Source: UBA6168 sp964573725 (GTDB lineage: Bacteria > Bacteroidota > Bacteroidia > Chitinophagales > Saprospiraceae). From it: a stretch of 62,092 bases of DNA. Position numbers and translations under genes: made by a program. The notes under the pieces are model-generated. The model did not search any database. It saw only the letters and a program-made list of their open reading frames with translations, and was not told the DNA's origin. The stretch is taken from assembly GCA_964573725.1 (NCBI GenBank), contig CAZNLJ010000028.1:1-62092 (forward strand), given 5' to 3'. Positions 52,121 through 60,890 of the stretch are shown here, one piece after another; the first letter of the stretch is position 1, and every line of letters starts with the position of its first letter.

Positions 52121-52942
52121 ATGAATCATCAACCGCTTGACACCACCTTTCACAATGGCATCCGAATGCCGCTCCTGGGGCTGGGGATGTGGGACATGTA
52201 CGGCGAGGATGCCGTGCAGGCCGTCCGTTGGGCCCTGGAGACCGGCTACCGGCTCCTCGACACGGCGGCCATGTACCGCAACGAGGCGGCCGCCGGCGAG
52301 GGCTTGCGGCGCAGCGGCCTGTCCCGCGGGGATGTCTTCCTGACCTCCAAGGTCGATAACGGGGACCAAGGCTACGACCGGACCCTGCGGGGCTTCGATG
52401 CCAGCCTCAAAGCCCTGGGCACCGATTACCTCGACCTCTACCTGATCCACTGGCCCTTGCGGGATACCCGGGCCGATACCTGGCGGGCCCTGGAACAGCT
52501 CCATGCGGAAGGCCGTGTCCGGGCCATCGGTGTCGCGAACTACCTGGTACCCTTCCTGGATGAACTGTTGCCGCAGGCCGCCGTGGTCCCGATGCTGAAC
52601 CAGGTGGAATTCAGCCCCTGGCTGTACCTGAAGGACTTGCTGGACTATTGCCGGGAACGGCACATCGTCCTCCAGGCATATACCCCCCTCGTCCGGGGAA
52701 AACGTTTCCAAGATCCGCGGCTCCTGGCCTTGTCCGCCGCCTATGGCAAGACACCGGCCCAGATCATCCTCCGTTGGCTGCTGCAACACGGGGTCTCCGC
52801 CATCCCGAAATCCGCCAACCGGGAACGGATCCGGGAAAACTTCGCGGTGTTCGACTTCGCGCTTTCCCCCGCCGACATGGCGCATATCGACGGCTTCCAC
52901 GAGGGCTTGCGGGTTGTGGATGACCCTACGCCGATGCTTTAG
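52121..52942 (+). CDS. Aldo/keto reductase (AKR, 2,5-diketogluconate reductase-like)
   Basis: A 273-residue AKR of the short DkgA-like branch. The catalytic residues appear as Asp/Tyr in LLDTAAMYRNEAAAGEGLRR, Lys in VFLTSKVDN and His in LDLYLIHWP. Cofactor-binding residues are in GKTPAQIILRWLLQHG and IPKSANRERIREN. It reduces sugar-type or small carbonyls with NADPH. It is not closely related to the reductase at 16296. The ATG at 52121 was chosen by homology. It lies 201 bp after the PhyH-like gene on the same strand and may be in the same regulon. Confidence 0.83.
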   Translation: MNHQPLDTTFHNGIRMPLLGLGMWDMYGEDAVQAVRWALETGYRLLDTAAMYRNEAAAGEGLRRSGLSRGDVFLTSKVDNGDQGYDRTLRGFDASLKALGTDYLDLYLIHWPLRDTRADTWRALEQLHAEGRVRAIGVANYLVPFLDELLPQAAVVPMLNQVEFSPWLYLKDLLDYCRERHIVLQAYTPLVRGKRFQDPRLLALSAAYGKTPAQIILRWLLQHGVSAIPKSANRERIRENFAVFDFALSPADMAHIDGFHEGLRVVDDPTPML

Positions 52943-52990
52943 CCCCCTACCCTGCCCCGGACGGTACTTTTCCGACGAACCCAAATATGC

Positions 52991-52998
52991 TACCTTTG
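52991..52998 (+). promoter_or_regulatory. -7 element TACCTTTG for pyrD
   Basis: TACCTTTG matches TAnnTTTG and lies 37 bp upstream of the pyrD ATG. Confidence 0.5.
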
Positions 52999-53035
52999 GC
53001 GCACACTTGCACCAAACCGCCGAACGGCCGCCACC

Positions 53036-54079
53036 ATGTACCATCGCCTGCTGAAACCCCTCCTGTTCCTGCTTCCGCCCGAAACCGCCCACCGGGTCAC
53101 CCTGGGTATGCTGCACCTGTTGCTGGGTATCCCGGGATTCCCCCGGCTGTTCCGTCGACTGTTCCGGACAGACCATCCTTCGCTTCGCCGCGACCTGTGG
53201 GGACTGACCTTCCCGAATCCGGTCGGCCTGGCGGCAGGTTTCGACAAGGACGGAAGACACTTCCGCGCCATGGCCGCCCTGGGCTTCGGTTTTGTGGAAA
53301 TCGGCACCGTCACGCCGCAGGGACAACCCGGAAATCCGAAGCCCCGGCTTTTCCGGCTGCCGGCGGACCAGGCCCTCATCAACCGGATGGGTTTCAATAA
53401 CGACGGGGTGGAGGCCCTGGTCCGCCGGCTGCGCGCAACCCCGCCCCCCGACGGCCTGGTCATCGGCGGCAACATCGGCAAGAACAAATCGACCCCCAAC
53501 GCGGATGCCCTGTCGGATTACCTCCGCTGTTTCGATGCCTTGTACCCGTACGTGGATTATTTCGTGGTCAACGTCAGCTCCCCCAACACCCCCGGACTCC
53601 GGGACCTCCAGGAAAAAGGCCCCCTGACGGCCCTGCTGCAGGGTTTGCAGTCGGCCAACCACCGCAAACCCAGCCCGAAGCCAATCCTGCTCAAGATCGC
53701 GCCCGACCTCACGGATCCGCAACTGGATGACATCCTGGATATCGTCCGGCAAACGTCCCTGGCCGGTATCATCGCGACCAACACGACCCTGTCCAGGGAG
53801 GGGCTCTCGAGCGCGGCGGACCGGGCGGCGGAAGCCGGCGGACTCAGCGGCAGGCCCTTGCGGGACCGCTCCACCGAGGTGATCCGGTATCTCCATGAAC
53901 GGTCGGGCGGCCGGCTGCCGATCATTGCCGTCGGCGGGATATTCTCCGCCCGGGACGCCCGGGAGAAACTGGCGGCCGGGGCCAGCCTGGTACAGGTCTA
54001 CACCGGATTGGTATATGAAGGCCCCGGTTTGGTGAAGGCCATCAATAATGGGTTGGCAGAGACCCGGTCGGAGTCGTGA
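53036..54079 (+). CDS. pyrD: Dihydroorotate dehydrogenase (quinone), class 2
   Basis: A 347-residue FMN enzyme of pyrimidine synthesis that oxidises dihydroorotate to orotate with a membrane quinone. An N-terminal helical segment (about 1-45, MYHRLLKPLLFLLPPETAHR and so on) is the membrane-association tunnel of class 2 enzymes. FMN and substrate sites: NPVGLAAGFDKDG, IGTVTPQGQPGNPKPR, NRMGFNNDG, the catalytic Ser in NVSSPNTPGLRDLQ, IATNTT, GGLSGRPL and IAVGGIFSARDA. Length is normal. It is convergent with the amylase gene. Confidence 0.95.
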   Translation: MYHRLLKPLLFLLPPETAHRVTLGMLHLLLGIPGFPRLFRRLFRTDHPSLRRDLWGLTFPNPVGLAAGFDKDGRHFRAMAALGFGFVEIGTVTPQGQPGNPKPRLFRLPADQALINRMGFNNDGVEALVRRLRATPPPDGLVIGGNIGKNKSTPNADALSDYLRCFDALYPYVDYFVVNVSSPNTPGLRDLQEKGPLTALLQGLQSANHRKPSPKPILLKIAPDLTDPQLDDILDIVRQTSLAGIIATNTTLSREGLSSAADRAAEAGGLSGRPLRDRSTEVIRYLHERSGGRLPIIAVGGIFSARDAREKLAAGASLVQVYTGLVYEGPGLVKAINNGLAETRSES

Positions 54080-54154
54080 ACCGAATCCCCCTCCATTCTC
54101 CTGCCATACGCCGGTCGCGGGGCTTCGGCAGCCGCGCACCCGATGCGTTCCTCT

Positions 54155-54188
54155 TTCCGTATATCTTGTAGGAAGACAATATGCCCGG
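54155..54188 (+). repeat. 34-bp direct repeat, copy 1
   Basis: A 34-bp sequence beginning TTCCGTATATCTTGTAGG and ending ATATGCCCGG, repeated once 76 bp downstream (54231-54264) with one mismatch. It lies between pyrD and the amylase gene. Confidence 0.8.
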
Positions 54189-54230
54189 GCCAAACAGGCG
54201 GGAGCCCGTCGGGGACAATGCCCCCTTACC

Positions 54231-54264
54231 TTCCGTATATCTTGTAGGAAGACGATATGCCCGG
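54231..54264 (+). repeat. 34-bp direct repeat, copy 2
   Basis: Second copy of the repeat at 54155-54188, one base different (GACGAT for GACAAT), ending eight bases before the amylase stop codon. The 42-bp spacer (54189-54230) between the copies is GC-rich and not repeated elsewhere in the window. Confidence 0.8.
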
Positions 54265-54271
54265 TCACTAC

Positions 54272-55951
54272 CTACCGGCCGAGCAGCACGATATCGTAAG
54301 GCGTATCCAGTACGATGCGGCCGTCCCGGACGGTCGTCCGCAGACCGGAATAATAGTCCGTGAGCGGCTCCCCTTCTTCGAAAGTACCGGCGGTATCCAG
54401 TGTTTTGGTACCGGCGGACAGGCCGAGGCCGACCAGGACGACATCCCGGAATCCGTCCTCCCCCCGGAAATCACGGCGGAAGACATAGGGCGCCTCGGAC
54501 AAGCGGGTATGACGGCCGGCCCCGACGGCAGGGTGGGACCGGCGGAAACGCCCCAGTTTCCGCCAATGGTCGAGGACATCCCGGACGGCATGACCGTTCC
54601 GGCTGGCACCCGCCTCCAACTCCTCCCAATTCATGAAGGCACGCAGGGTGGCGTCACCCATGGTCCCGGGGATATCGAGGGACCGGCTGGTCTCGTCGCC
54701 GTAATAGATTTGGACTCCGCCGGGGCAGAGCAGGAGCTTGGTACCGGCCTCCAGCGGGCGTTCGCGGAACTTGTCGAACGGACCGCCGTCATCGTGGGAA
54801 CTGAGGTAGTTGAGCACGGTCCGCCCCTTGAGCGGGCCGGCCAGCAAGCTGTCATATTTCACGAAAATGGATTCGTAATCCCCACCCGCATCGGACTTGA
54901 ATTCGAAATTGATGAGGCTGTTGATGCCCTGTGCGAAGAAGTCGACCGTCCGGTCGCCGAAAGCATAATCCCGGCCACCGGAGATACCGTAACCGTATAC
55001 CTCCCCGACCATGTAGAACGGCAGCCCGTCGAGTACCTGTTCCGGGTGGGCATCCTTCCATTCCCGGAAGGCGAGGTCCGCTTCCGTGCGGAGCTCCGAC
55101 CAGACGGTCTCCTCGGTGTGTTTGGCGGTATCCAGCCGGAAACCGTCCACCCCGAGTTGCCGGACGAAATCGGTGAGCCACTTGATGATGTAATGGCGTG
55201 GGGTGCGGGGGTAACCGGTCCGGGCGAAGAAGGCGTCGAGCTCCGCCATCTCCGTTTCGAGGCGGCCCTCCTGTTTCCATTTTTCCACGAGAAAAGCCGG
55301 CAGCTCGACGGGAGCCCCGCTTTCGGTGCGGATATCCGGCAGGTTGTCGACCAGGGTGCAATTCACGGTATTGGCATAGGAGTCGAAACTGCATTTCGGA
55401 CCGGTGCGCACCCAATCGGCCGGCCAGACCGGATCTTCCGGCGTCGCGGGACCGGTGTGGTTGATGACGACATCCAGGATGATGCGGATTCCTTTCCGGT
55501 GCGCGGCATCCACCAAGGCCTTCAAATCGTCGAAAGTCCCGAAATTGGGGTCCAGGGCCGTCCAATCCCTGGCCCAGTAGCCATGGAATCCGTAGGTGAG
55601 GCCGGTACCTTCATCCGTGGCGCCGTGAATCTGTTCGATGACGGGTGTGAACCAAATGGCGTTCACCCCGAGACTGTCGAAATATCCTTCCTCCAGTTTT
55701 TGCAGGATTCCCCGGATGTCTCCGCCCTGGAACCCGCGCAGTGGTGCCGTTTCCCGGCTCCTTCCCAAGGTAAGGTCGTTTTGTGGGTCGCCGTTGAAAA
55801 AACGGTCGGTCAGCAGGAAATATACATTGGCATTCTCCCAGACGAAAGGTGCCGGCCGGTCGGGCACCGCGGCCTGTTCGGCGGCGGGTTGGCAGGAGAG
55901 GACGCTCAGGATCAAGACCAAGGGGAACGGATAAAGGAAGCTTTTTTTCAT
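54272..55951 (-). CDS. Alpha-amylase family (GH13) lipoprotein
   Basis: A 559-residue lipoprotein (signal LILSVLSC; Cys at about 20) with a GH13 catalytic barrel. The four conserved regions are readable: DVVINHTG (region I), GFRLDTAKH with the nucleophile Asp (II), VGEVYG with the acid/base Glu (III) and LSSHDDGG with the transition-state Asp (IV). An insertion with two Cys (PKCSFDSY and VNCTLVD) may be a disulfide-linked loop. It hydrolyses alpha-glucans at the cell surface or periplasm. The ATG at 55951 gives the lipoprotein signal. There is no sus operon here. A -7 element lies about 40 bp upstream. Confidence 0.9.
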   Translation of the reverse strand: MKKSFLYPFPLVLILSVLSCQPAAEQAAVPDRPAPFVWENANVYFLLTDRFFNGDPQNDLTLGRSRETAPLRGFQGGDIRGILQKLEEGYFDSLGVNAIWFTPVIEQIHGATDEGTGLTYGFHGYWARDWTALDPNFGTFDDLKALVDAAHRKGIRIILDVVINHTGPATPEDPVWPADWVRTGPKCSFDSYANTVNCTLVDNLPDIRTESGAPVELPAFLVEKWKQEGRLETEMAELDAFFARTGYPRTPRHYIIKWLTDFVRQLGVDGFRLDTAKHTEETVWSELRTEADLAFREWKDAHPEQVLDGLPFYMVGEVYGYGISGGRDYAFGDRTVDFFAQGINSLINFEFKSDAGGDYESIFVKYDSLLAGPLKGRTVLNYLSSHDDGGPFDKFRERPLEAGTKLLLCPGGVQIYYGDETSRSLDIPGTMGDATLRAFMNWEELEAGASRNGHAVRDVLDHWRKLGRFRRSHPAVGAGRHTRLSEAPYVFRRDFRGEDGFRDVVLVGLGLSAGTKTLDTAGTFEEGEPLTDYYSGLRTTVRDGRIVLDTPYDIVLLGR

Positions 55952-55990
55952 GGCACCGGTATCGGCTGTGAAAGGAACAGGTTGATCGGG

Positions 55991-55998
55991 CAAAAGTA
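55991..55998 (-). promoter_or_regulatory. -7 element for the amylase gene
   Basis: The plus strand CAAAAGTA is TACTTTTG on the minus strand, 39 bp before the amylase ATG. Confidence 0.5.
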
Positions 55999-56088
55999 AA
56001 CAATGACCCGCACAAAGGGAAAGCCGGCACCTTGCGGCTGCGGCGACCGGTCAGGGCCGGAAGGTGTCGGCCGGACAAGGCCCGGCGG

Positions 56089-59000
56089 TCAGGGTGTCAG
56101 CACCAGCTTTCCGTGCAGCCGGTGGCCGTGGTCGGAAAGTTGGTAGAAATAGATGCCCGGCGGCAGGCCGGAAGTGTCGACCTGTGCGCTGCCGGACAGG
56201 TCGGCCGTCCGGACCACCTTACCCTGGCTGTCCGACAGGAAACACCGGTATGGCCCCGGAAAGGCGGCGACCACTTGCAAGGCCGTCCCGACGGGCAGCG
56301 GATTCGGGAAAACGGACCACCGGGCCGGCAGGGCATCGAGGGCGACCCGGCGTACCTCGGTACGGGCGATATGACCTTCGGCATCCAGGTAATGCAGCCG
56401 GTAGGCGTTCCAGCCCTTGTGCGGGGCGGTATCGAGATAGCTGTACAAGAAGGGACCATGGGGACGGCCTTCCGTTTCCGCCAACAGCCGGAAGGATTGG
56501 TCTTCCACCTGGCGTTCCAGTCGGAAGCGGGGGACCTCAGCCGGCGCGGACCACCGGAGCTGCACGGTGCGGTCGGGCAGGAGCGATGCCTGGAAGTGGC
56601 CGGTTTCCGCCGTCCCGTTGACGTTCTCCTCCATGACGACGAGTTGGCCGAACTGCTCCAGGTCGTTGTCGGCCCCGAATGAGACGGTACCGCCCGTGGC
56701 GGAGGACCACTCGACGGCGCCGGCCAGGGCTGTTCCCCAAGTATCCCCGTCGTCGAAAGCATCCCGGGCATAAAGCCGTAGTTCGGCCGGATCGGGCGTA
56801 ACCTGGCCGGTGGCATACCCGGAAAAGCGGAGGGCGGCGGGCGGGTCGACCAGTTGGATGGGGCCGTAGTTGTCGACGATCCAGTAGACCGAACCATGGG
56901 CGGCCGGCACGGGGAGCTGGTCCGGGGAAAGGTGGATACGGCTGACCACCAGCTCCCCTTGCGGCAACACCTGGCCGGCGGAGAACTCCATGGTCAGGCC
57001 CGCGGGGCCGAAGGCATGGATGCCCGGCTCATCGACGGTCTTGCGGTCGCTGCGCCCTCCTCCGAGCGGAGCGGTGGAGGTGGTCCGTGCTGCGGCCCCC
57101 ATCAGGGCCAGGTGGCGGCTCCCGATGCGGTCCAGGGCCGGTCCGTCCGGCTCGTTGAATTGATAATAGCTTACCAGGCCGGGTTGCTCGGCAGGTATCT
57201 TGGTCAGGTGCAGGTGTTCGCGGATTTCCTCCCGGGACAGGGCCACGTCCCACACGGTGACCTCGTCGACCTGCCCGCGGAAGCGGCGTTGGTTGCTGGT
57301 GGGGTCCCATCCCACGTACAGGGGTGCGTCGAAGGGTTCGGCGGGATGGGTGGCGGTATTCGTGCTGCCGACCCCGTTGAGGTAAATGGTAGCGGCGGTC
57401 GGGGTGACCACGAGCGCCACATGGGTCCAGCGGTCCGCCGGGAGTGTCAACCCCGAATCCCACCACCAGTGTTCGTCGTTCCAATGGTAGCGGAGGCCGA
57501 GGTCGTCACCCAGCCCGATGCCCAAGGTATTGCCGCCGCCACGAACGAACAGGAAAGGCGCCCATGCGGCTTGGGAAGCTTCTCCCTTGACCCAACAGGC
57601 GAGCGTCACCGTTTGGCTGTTCAGGTCCAGGTTGCCGGAGGCGACACCGTGGGAAGTGCCGTCCAGCTGCAGGGCCTGCCCCGGGATGGAATCGGCGGAA
57701 CAGCCGTCCAGGACGGAAACGGACAAGTCCCGGGTGAGCGTCCCGTTGAGGGTCATCGTGGCGGTATAGTCCCCGGGGAGGCCGAAGACCACCTTCGGGT
57801 TTCGTACGGCCGGATCGCTGACATATTGGGGGCTGGGGTCGAAAGACCAGGACCAGGTCGCGCCGTCGTGATGGACGGTGGAATAGTCGTCGAAAAAGAA
57901 AGTGTCCCGGGCACAGGCGGCGGACAACTTGTCGGCGGCGGGTTGGACGATGACCGTCTCCGGTGTTTCCTCGAACCCGGCTTCCCAAATCCCGCTGCCG
58001 TAGGTGGCGATGCGGACCTTGCCACCGGCATAAAACGGGATGAGCCGGTTGATGGCCGCCCGGGCGGGCAGTCCGTCCGAACAAGGCAGCCAATCCGCCG
58101 TACTGTCGCTCCGATAAAAGACCCCCAGCTGGGTAGCCAGGTAGAGGCCGCCGTCGGTACCGGCGATATGGAGCAACTGTTCCACATGGTGGCCGTCCAG
58201 GACGGCGGTGGTCCGGTTGGTCCAGGTATTTCCGCCGTCCGCGGATTCGAACACCTTGTTCGGGTTGTTGCCGCCCTTGTTCCAGGCCAGCCACAGGTGG
58301 TCCGCATCAAGCGGGTCGAGCGTGAGGAAAGCCCCGCTCACCGGACCGGGCGGGGATGGCCGCAGGCCGAAGGACTGACCTCCGTCCGAAGACCGGTACA
58401 GCCGGGTGGTTCCGTCGTTTTGCAAACAATAAATGATATCGGGATTGCTGCGGGAAATTTCGATACCGGTGACGATATCGGAAGGGTCGGGAGGGAAATC
58501 GGTGCCGAAACTGGCCAGGACGGACCAGGACAAGCCCCCGTCGCCGGAATATTGCAGGGTATTGCCGACCCCCATGTAGAGGCAGTTGTAACAACGGGGA
58601 TCCCGTTCTATTTCGGAAGAATTCTCATTGTTGCCGGCATAGCCTTCGTTGGGATAGGCGGAGAAAGCGAAACCGGTCGTCGGGTCACCGGGGGCGAGGG
58701 GCAGGATCTTGGGCGCGATGTCGGAGTGCATGACCTTACGCCCGCCGGCAGGATGGACATAGCCGGTGGTGGCTTCCGCTCCTCCCAGCCGGAGAAATTC
58801 CCCGTCGGGATACTGTCCCGGGATGGTGGCGGAATTGCCGTTGTGATAGCGGCCGCCGGTCAGCACATCCTCGTTCCAACCGCCGTCGAAACCCCAGAAA
58901 TCCGAACCGGCGATACCTTGGTTGCGGGCTTCGTGCTGGGTAAAATCCGGACTGTAGCGGTTCAGTCCGCCGTCCGAACAAACCCACACATCCGCATCCT

Positions 59001-60429
59001 GGATATGGATATCCTGGATATCGGGATGCTGCCAACCGGGGCCGCCGCCGTAACCACCCCATCGTTGGAAGGTCGCTCCGCCGTCATCGGAACGGAAAAG
59101 GTTGAGGAAGCCGACAAGCAGCCGGTCGGGATCCGAATCGGAAGCATCGATGGCGAGATTATAGAAACCTTGTTCGTACTGGTAGCCGTCGTTGGGATAG
59201 CGGTGGCTGTCATTAAACCAGAAAGTCGTCAGGCAGGCGTGGCTTCCGGCATAAGGGCCGCCGGGGCCGCCGCCGGCATTGGCGTTGGGCAGGGTCCAGC
59301 TCTGGCCGCCGTCGTCACTCCGGTAGACGCCGAGGTAGTTGTTGTCGTTGATGCCGTCGTTGTACTGGCCGAGCAGGACGGCGTAGACGCGGTCCGGGTC
59401 GGCATCCGTGGTGGCCAGCCGGGCGCCCCCGTCCTGGTTGTCCGCCGTACTGTTCAAGGTGGGGTCCGGCCAGCCTGCCAGTATCTGGTTCCAGGTGTTC
59501 CCCGCGTCCGTGGAGCGCCAGAAGGTGCAAAGTCGGGTGGCGGGATTATTTTTCAGGAGGAACATCGTGGAAATGTCGCCGCTTCGGTAGGCGATATCCC
59601 AACAGTTTTCCGGAAATACCAGCGTCCAGGTTTCCCCGCCGTCCGGGGACCGGTACAAGCCTTGGGCCGTGGCCGCCCAAACCAGGTCCGGATTGCCGGG
59701 GGTCGTCGCTATCCGGCGGCACTCCAGGTTGTTGACGGAAAGTTGGACGGCCCAGGTCTGCCCCCCATCGGTCGACTTGTAAAGGGTGTGCCGGTCTCCG
59801 AACCAGGCAATCTCCGCATCATCGGGATGGATGGCCACCGCACCGATTCCGCCGATGATGGGCAGGGCATGGCTGACGGGCACCCAGGTTTCCGCCTGGT
59901 CGGTGCTTCGGAAAACCAACCCGTTTTCCGTCCCGGCCAACAGCACTTCCGGATCGGACACTCCCTGTGCGATGCAATAGATGTTGACTTGCCAGGACAC
60001 CATCTGGTCCTCGCCTTCCGCCCGGGTCCGGAAAGGCCCCAGGTTCTCCCAGGTATTGCTGCGGGCAGCACCGGTCCGCTGTTGCAACCAAGTCCTGATT
60101 TGCTGCCTTTCGGCCGCCGGGTCCTCGGGCGACCAATACCCGTCGGCATCCAGCCGGCTGCCGACCGCCCGCCGCCAATGCTTGTAATAACGGGTGAAAT
60201 AAGTCTGCGTATCTGGATAGGCAATCCGCCAAACGATGTAGGCGGAATCGATGGCCGGAACCGGCGCTTCCCCCCGGTACATGGCCTGTGCCCACCAAGG
60301 GGCTGCCGCCACCGCTGCCGGCGGTGGCAAGGGCCGTCCGGTCTGGGCCGTCATGGGCACCGATGAAAACAGGAGGAAAATGAGGAACGCCTTGGCTGCT
60401 TCTTGTAAGGGAGAAAGGATTCGGTGCAT
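56089..60429 (-). CDS. Large secreted BNR-repeat / PKD / LamG protein with T9SS sorting domain
   Basis: A 1446-residue secreted protein. A signal peptide (about 1-29, ending MTAQ) is followed by a long BNR/VPS10-like beta-propeller region (about 130-860) with repeated Asp boxes such as STDGGQTW, SPDGGETW, SDDGGQSW, SGDGGLSW and SADGGNTW. Then come a PKD-like domain (about 885-960, GATWSWSFDPSP), a LamG/concanavalin-like domain (about 970-1140, LNLNSQTVTLACWVKG and DEVTVWDVALSREEI), a linker and a T9SS type A sorting domain (about 1370-1446, SVFPNPLPVGTAL to HGKLVLTP). Asp-box propellers are found in sialidases and sortilin-like proteins; no sialidase active-site arginine set was identified, so binding or scaffold roles are as likely. 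The ATG at 60429 gives the signal peptide. Confidence 0.83.
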   Translation of the reverse strand: MHRILSPLQEAAKAFLIFLLFSSVPMTAQTGRPLPPPAAVAAAPWWAQAMYRGEAPVPAIDSAYIVWRIAYPDTQTYFTRYYKHWRRAVGSRLDADGYWSPEDPAAERQQIRTWLQQRTGAARSNTWENLGPFRTRAEGEDQMVSWQVNIYCIAQGVSDPEVLLAGTENGLVFRSTDQAETWVPVSHALPIIGGIGAVAIHPDDAEIAWFGDRHTLYKSTDGGQTWAVQLSVNNLECRRIATTPGNPDLVWAATAQGLYRSPDGGETWTLVFPENCWDIAYRSGDISTMFLLKNNPATRLCTFWRSTDAGNTWNQILAGWPDPTLNSTADNQDGGARLATTDADPDRVYAVLLGQYNDGINDNNYLGVYRSDDGGQSWTLPNANAGGGPGGPYAGSHACLTTFWFNDSHRYPNDGYQYEQGFYNLAIDASDSDPDRLLVGFLNLFRSDDGGATFQRWGGYGGGPGWQHPDIQDIHIQDADVWVCSDGGLNRYSPDFTQHEARNQGIAGSDFWGFDGGWNEDVLTGGRYHNGNSATIPGQYPDGEFLRLGGAEATTGYVHPAGGRKVMHSDIAPKILPLAPGDPTTGFAFSAYPNEGYAGNNENSSEIERDPRCYNCLYMGVGNTLQYSGDGGLSWSVLASFGTDFPPDPSDIVTGIEISRSNPDIIYCLQNDGTTRLYRSSDGGQSFGLRPSPPGPVSGAFLTLDPLDADHLWLAWNKGGNNPNKVFESADGGNTWTNRTTAVLDGHHVEQLLHIAGTDGGLYLATQLGVFYRSDSTADWLPCSDGLPARAAINRLIPFYAGGKVRIATYGSGIWEAGFEETPETVIVQPAADKLSAACARDTFFFDDYSTVHHDGATWSWSFDPSPQYVSDPAVRNPKVVFGLPGDYTATMTLNGTLTRDLSVSVLDGCSADSIPGQALQLDGTSHGVASGNLDLNSQTVTLACWVKGEASQAAWAPFLFVRGGGNTLGIGLGDDLGLRYHWNDEHWWWDSGLTLPADRWTHVALVVTPTAATIYLNGVGSTNTATHPAEPFDAPLYVGWDPTSNQRRFRGQVDEVTVWDVALSREEIREHLHLTKIPAEQPGLVSYYQFNEPDGPALDRIGSRHLALMGAAARTTSTAPLGGGRSDRKTVDEPGIHAFGPAGLTMEFSAGQVLPQGELVVSRIHLSPDQLPVPAAHGSVYWIVDNYGPIQLVDPPAALRFSGYATGQVTPDPAELRLYARDAFDDGDTWGTALAGAVEWSSATGGTVSFGADNDLEQFGQLVVMEENVNGTAETGHFQASLLPDRTVQLRWSAPAEVPRFRLERQVEDQSFRLLAETEGRPHGPFLYSYLDTAPHKGWNAYRLHYLDAEGHIARTEVRRVALDALPARWSVFPNPLPVGTALQVVAAFPGPYRCFLSDSQGKVVRTADLSGSAQVDTSGLPPGIYFYQLSDHGHRLHGKLVLTP

Positions 60430-60890
60430 ATCGTTGCGTTTAGCGATGGCCGGACCATCCACGGCCCTGTCTACCCGTAAAGGTAATTTTTTTGGTATCC
60501 GCGACACCCGGGGAGCCCAGGAAAAATGACGGGGCTGGACTGCTTTTTAAAAAGGAATGATAGGCGGGGATAAGCGGGGAGCTGTATTCCCGGTCGGCCG
60601 GAAGCCGGGTACAAAGCGGATTCTTCCCTGGACTGGAGGAAAAACAGCGCTGCGTACACCACGGTAACGGGATGGTCCGATACTGCTGCCGGCTCCTGCG
60701 GCACAAGAACAGACAAAATAAGCGCGCAGGATTGCTCCTGCGCGCTTATTTGATCGGATGACCACTACGGACACGATGCCGGGCGGTGGATTCGGATGGA
60801 CACCTTTTCTTATCCGGACAAACCTGGATCCAGGTATTTCCGTCGCTGTAAAGTGCTTCCGCAATGGAATGATTCCAGGCGGATGCGCAA
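60430..60890. other. Intergenic region with a terminator
   Basis: 461 bases between the HYR-protein stop and the BNR-protein start. Contains the terminator at 60716-60751; the promoter of the BNR gene should lie between 60430 and 60715 but no exact -7 match was seen there. Confidence 0.5.
60716..60751. terminator. Terminator after the HYR-repeat gene
   Basis: AAATAAGCGCGCAGGA (60716-60731) pairs perfectly over 16 bp with TCCTGCGCGCTTATTT (60736-60751) around a TTGC loop. T-rich on the minus-strand exit side. Confidence 0.85.

Noticed and set aside
54155..54264. Two 34-bp repeats with a 42-bp spacer as a CRISPR array
   Set aside because: Only two copies, the spacer is longer than usual, there are no cas genes, and the second copy touches a stop codon.
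56854..60366. 1170-residue open frame antisense to the BNR/PKD/LamG protein
   Set aside because: Low-complexity Gly/Arg/Val-rich sequence with no signal peptide; it is a by-product of repeated Asp boxes.
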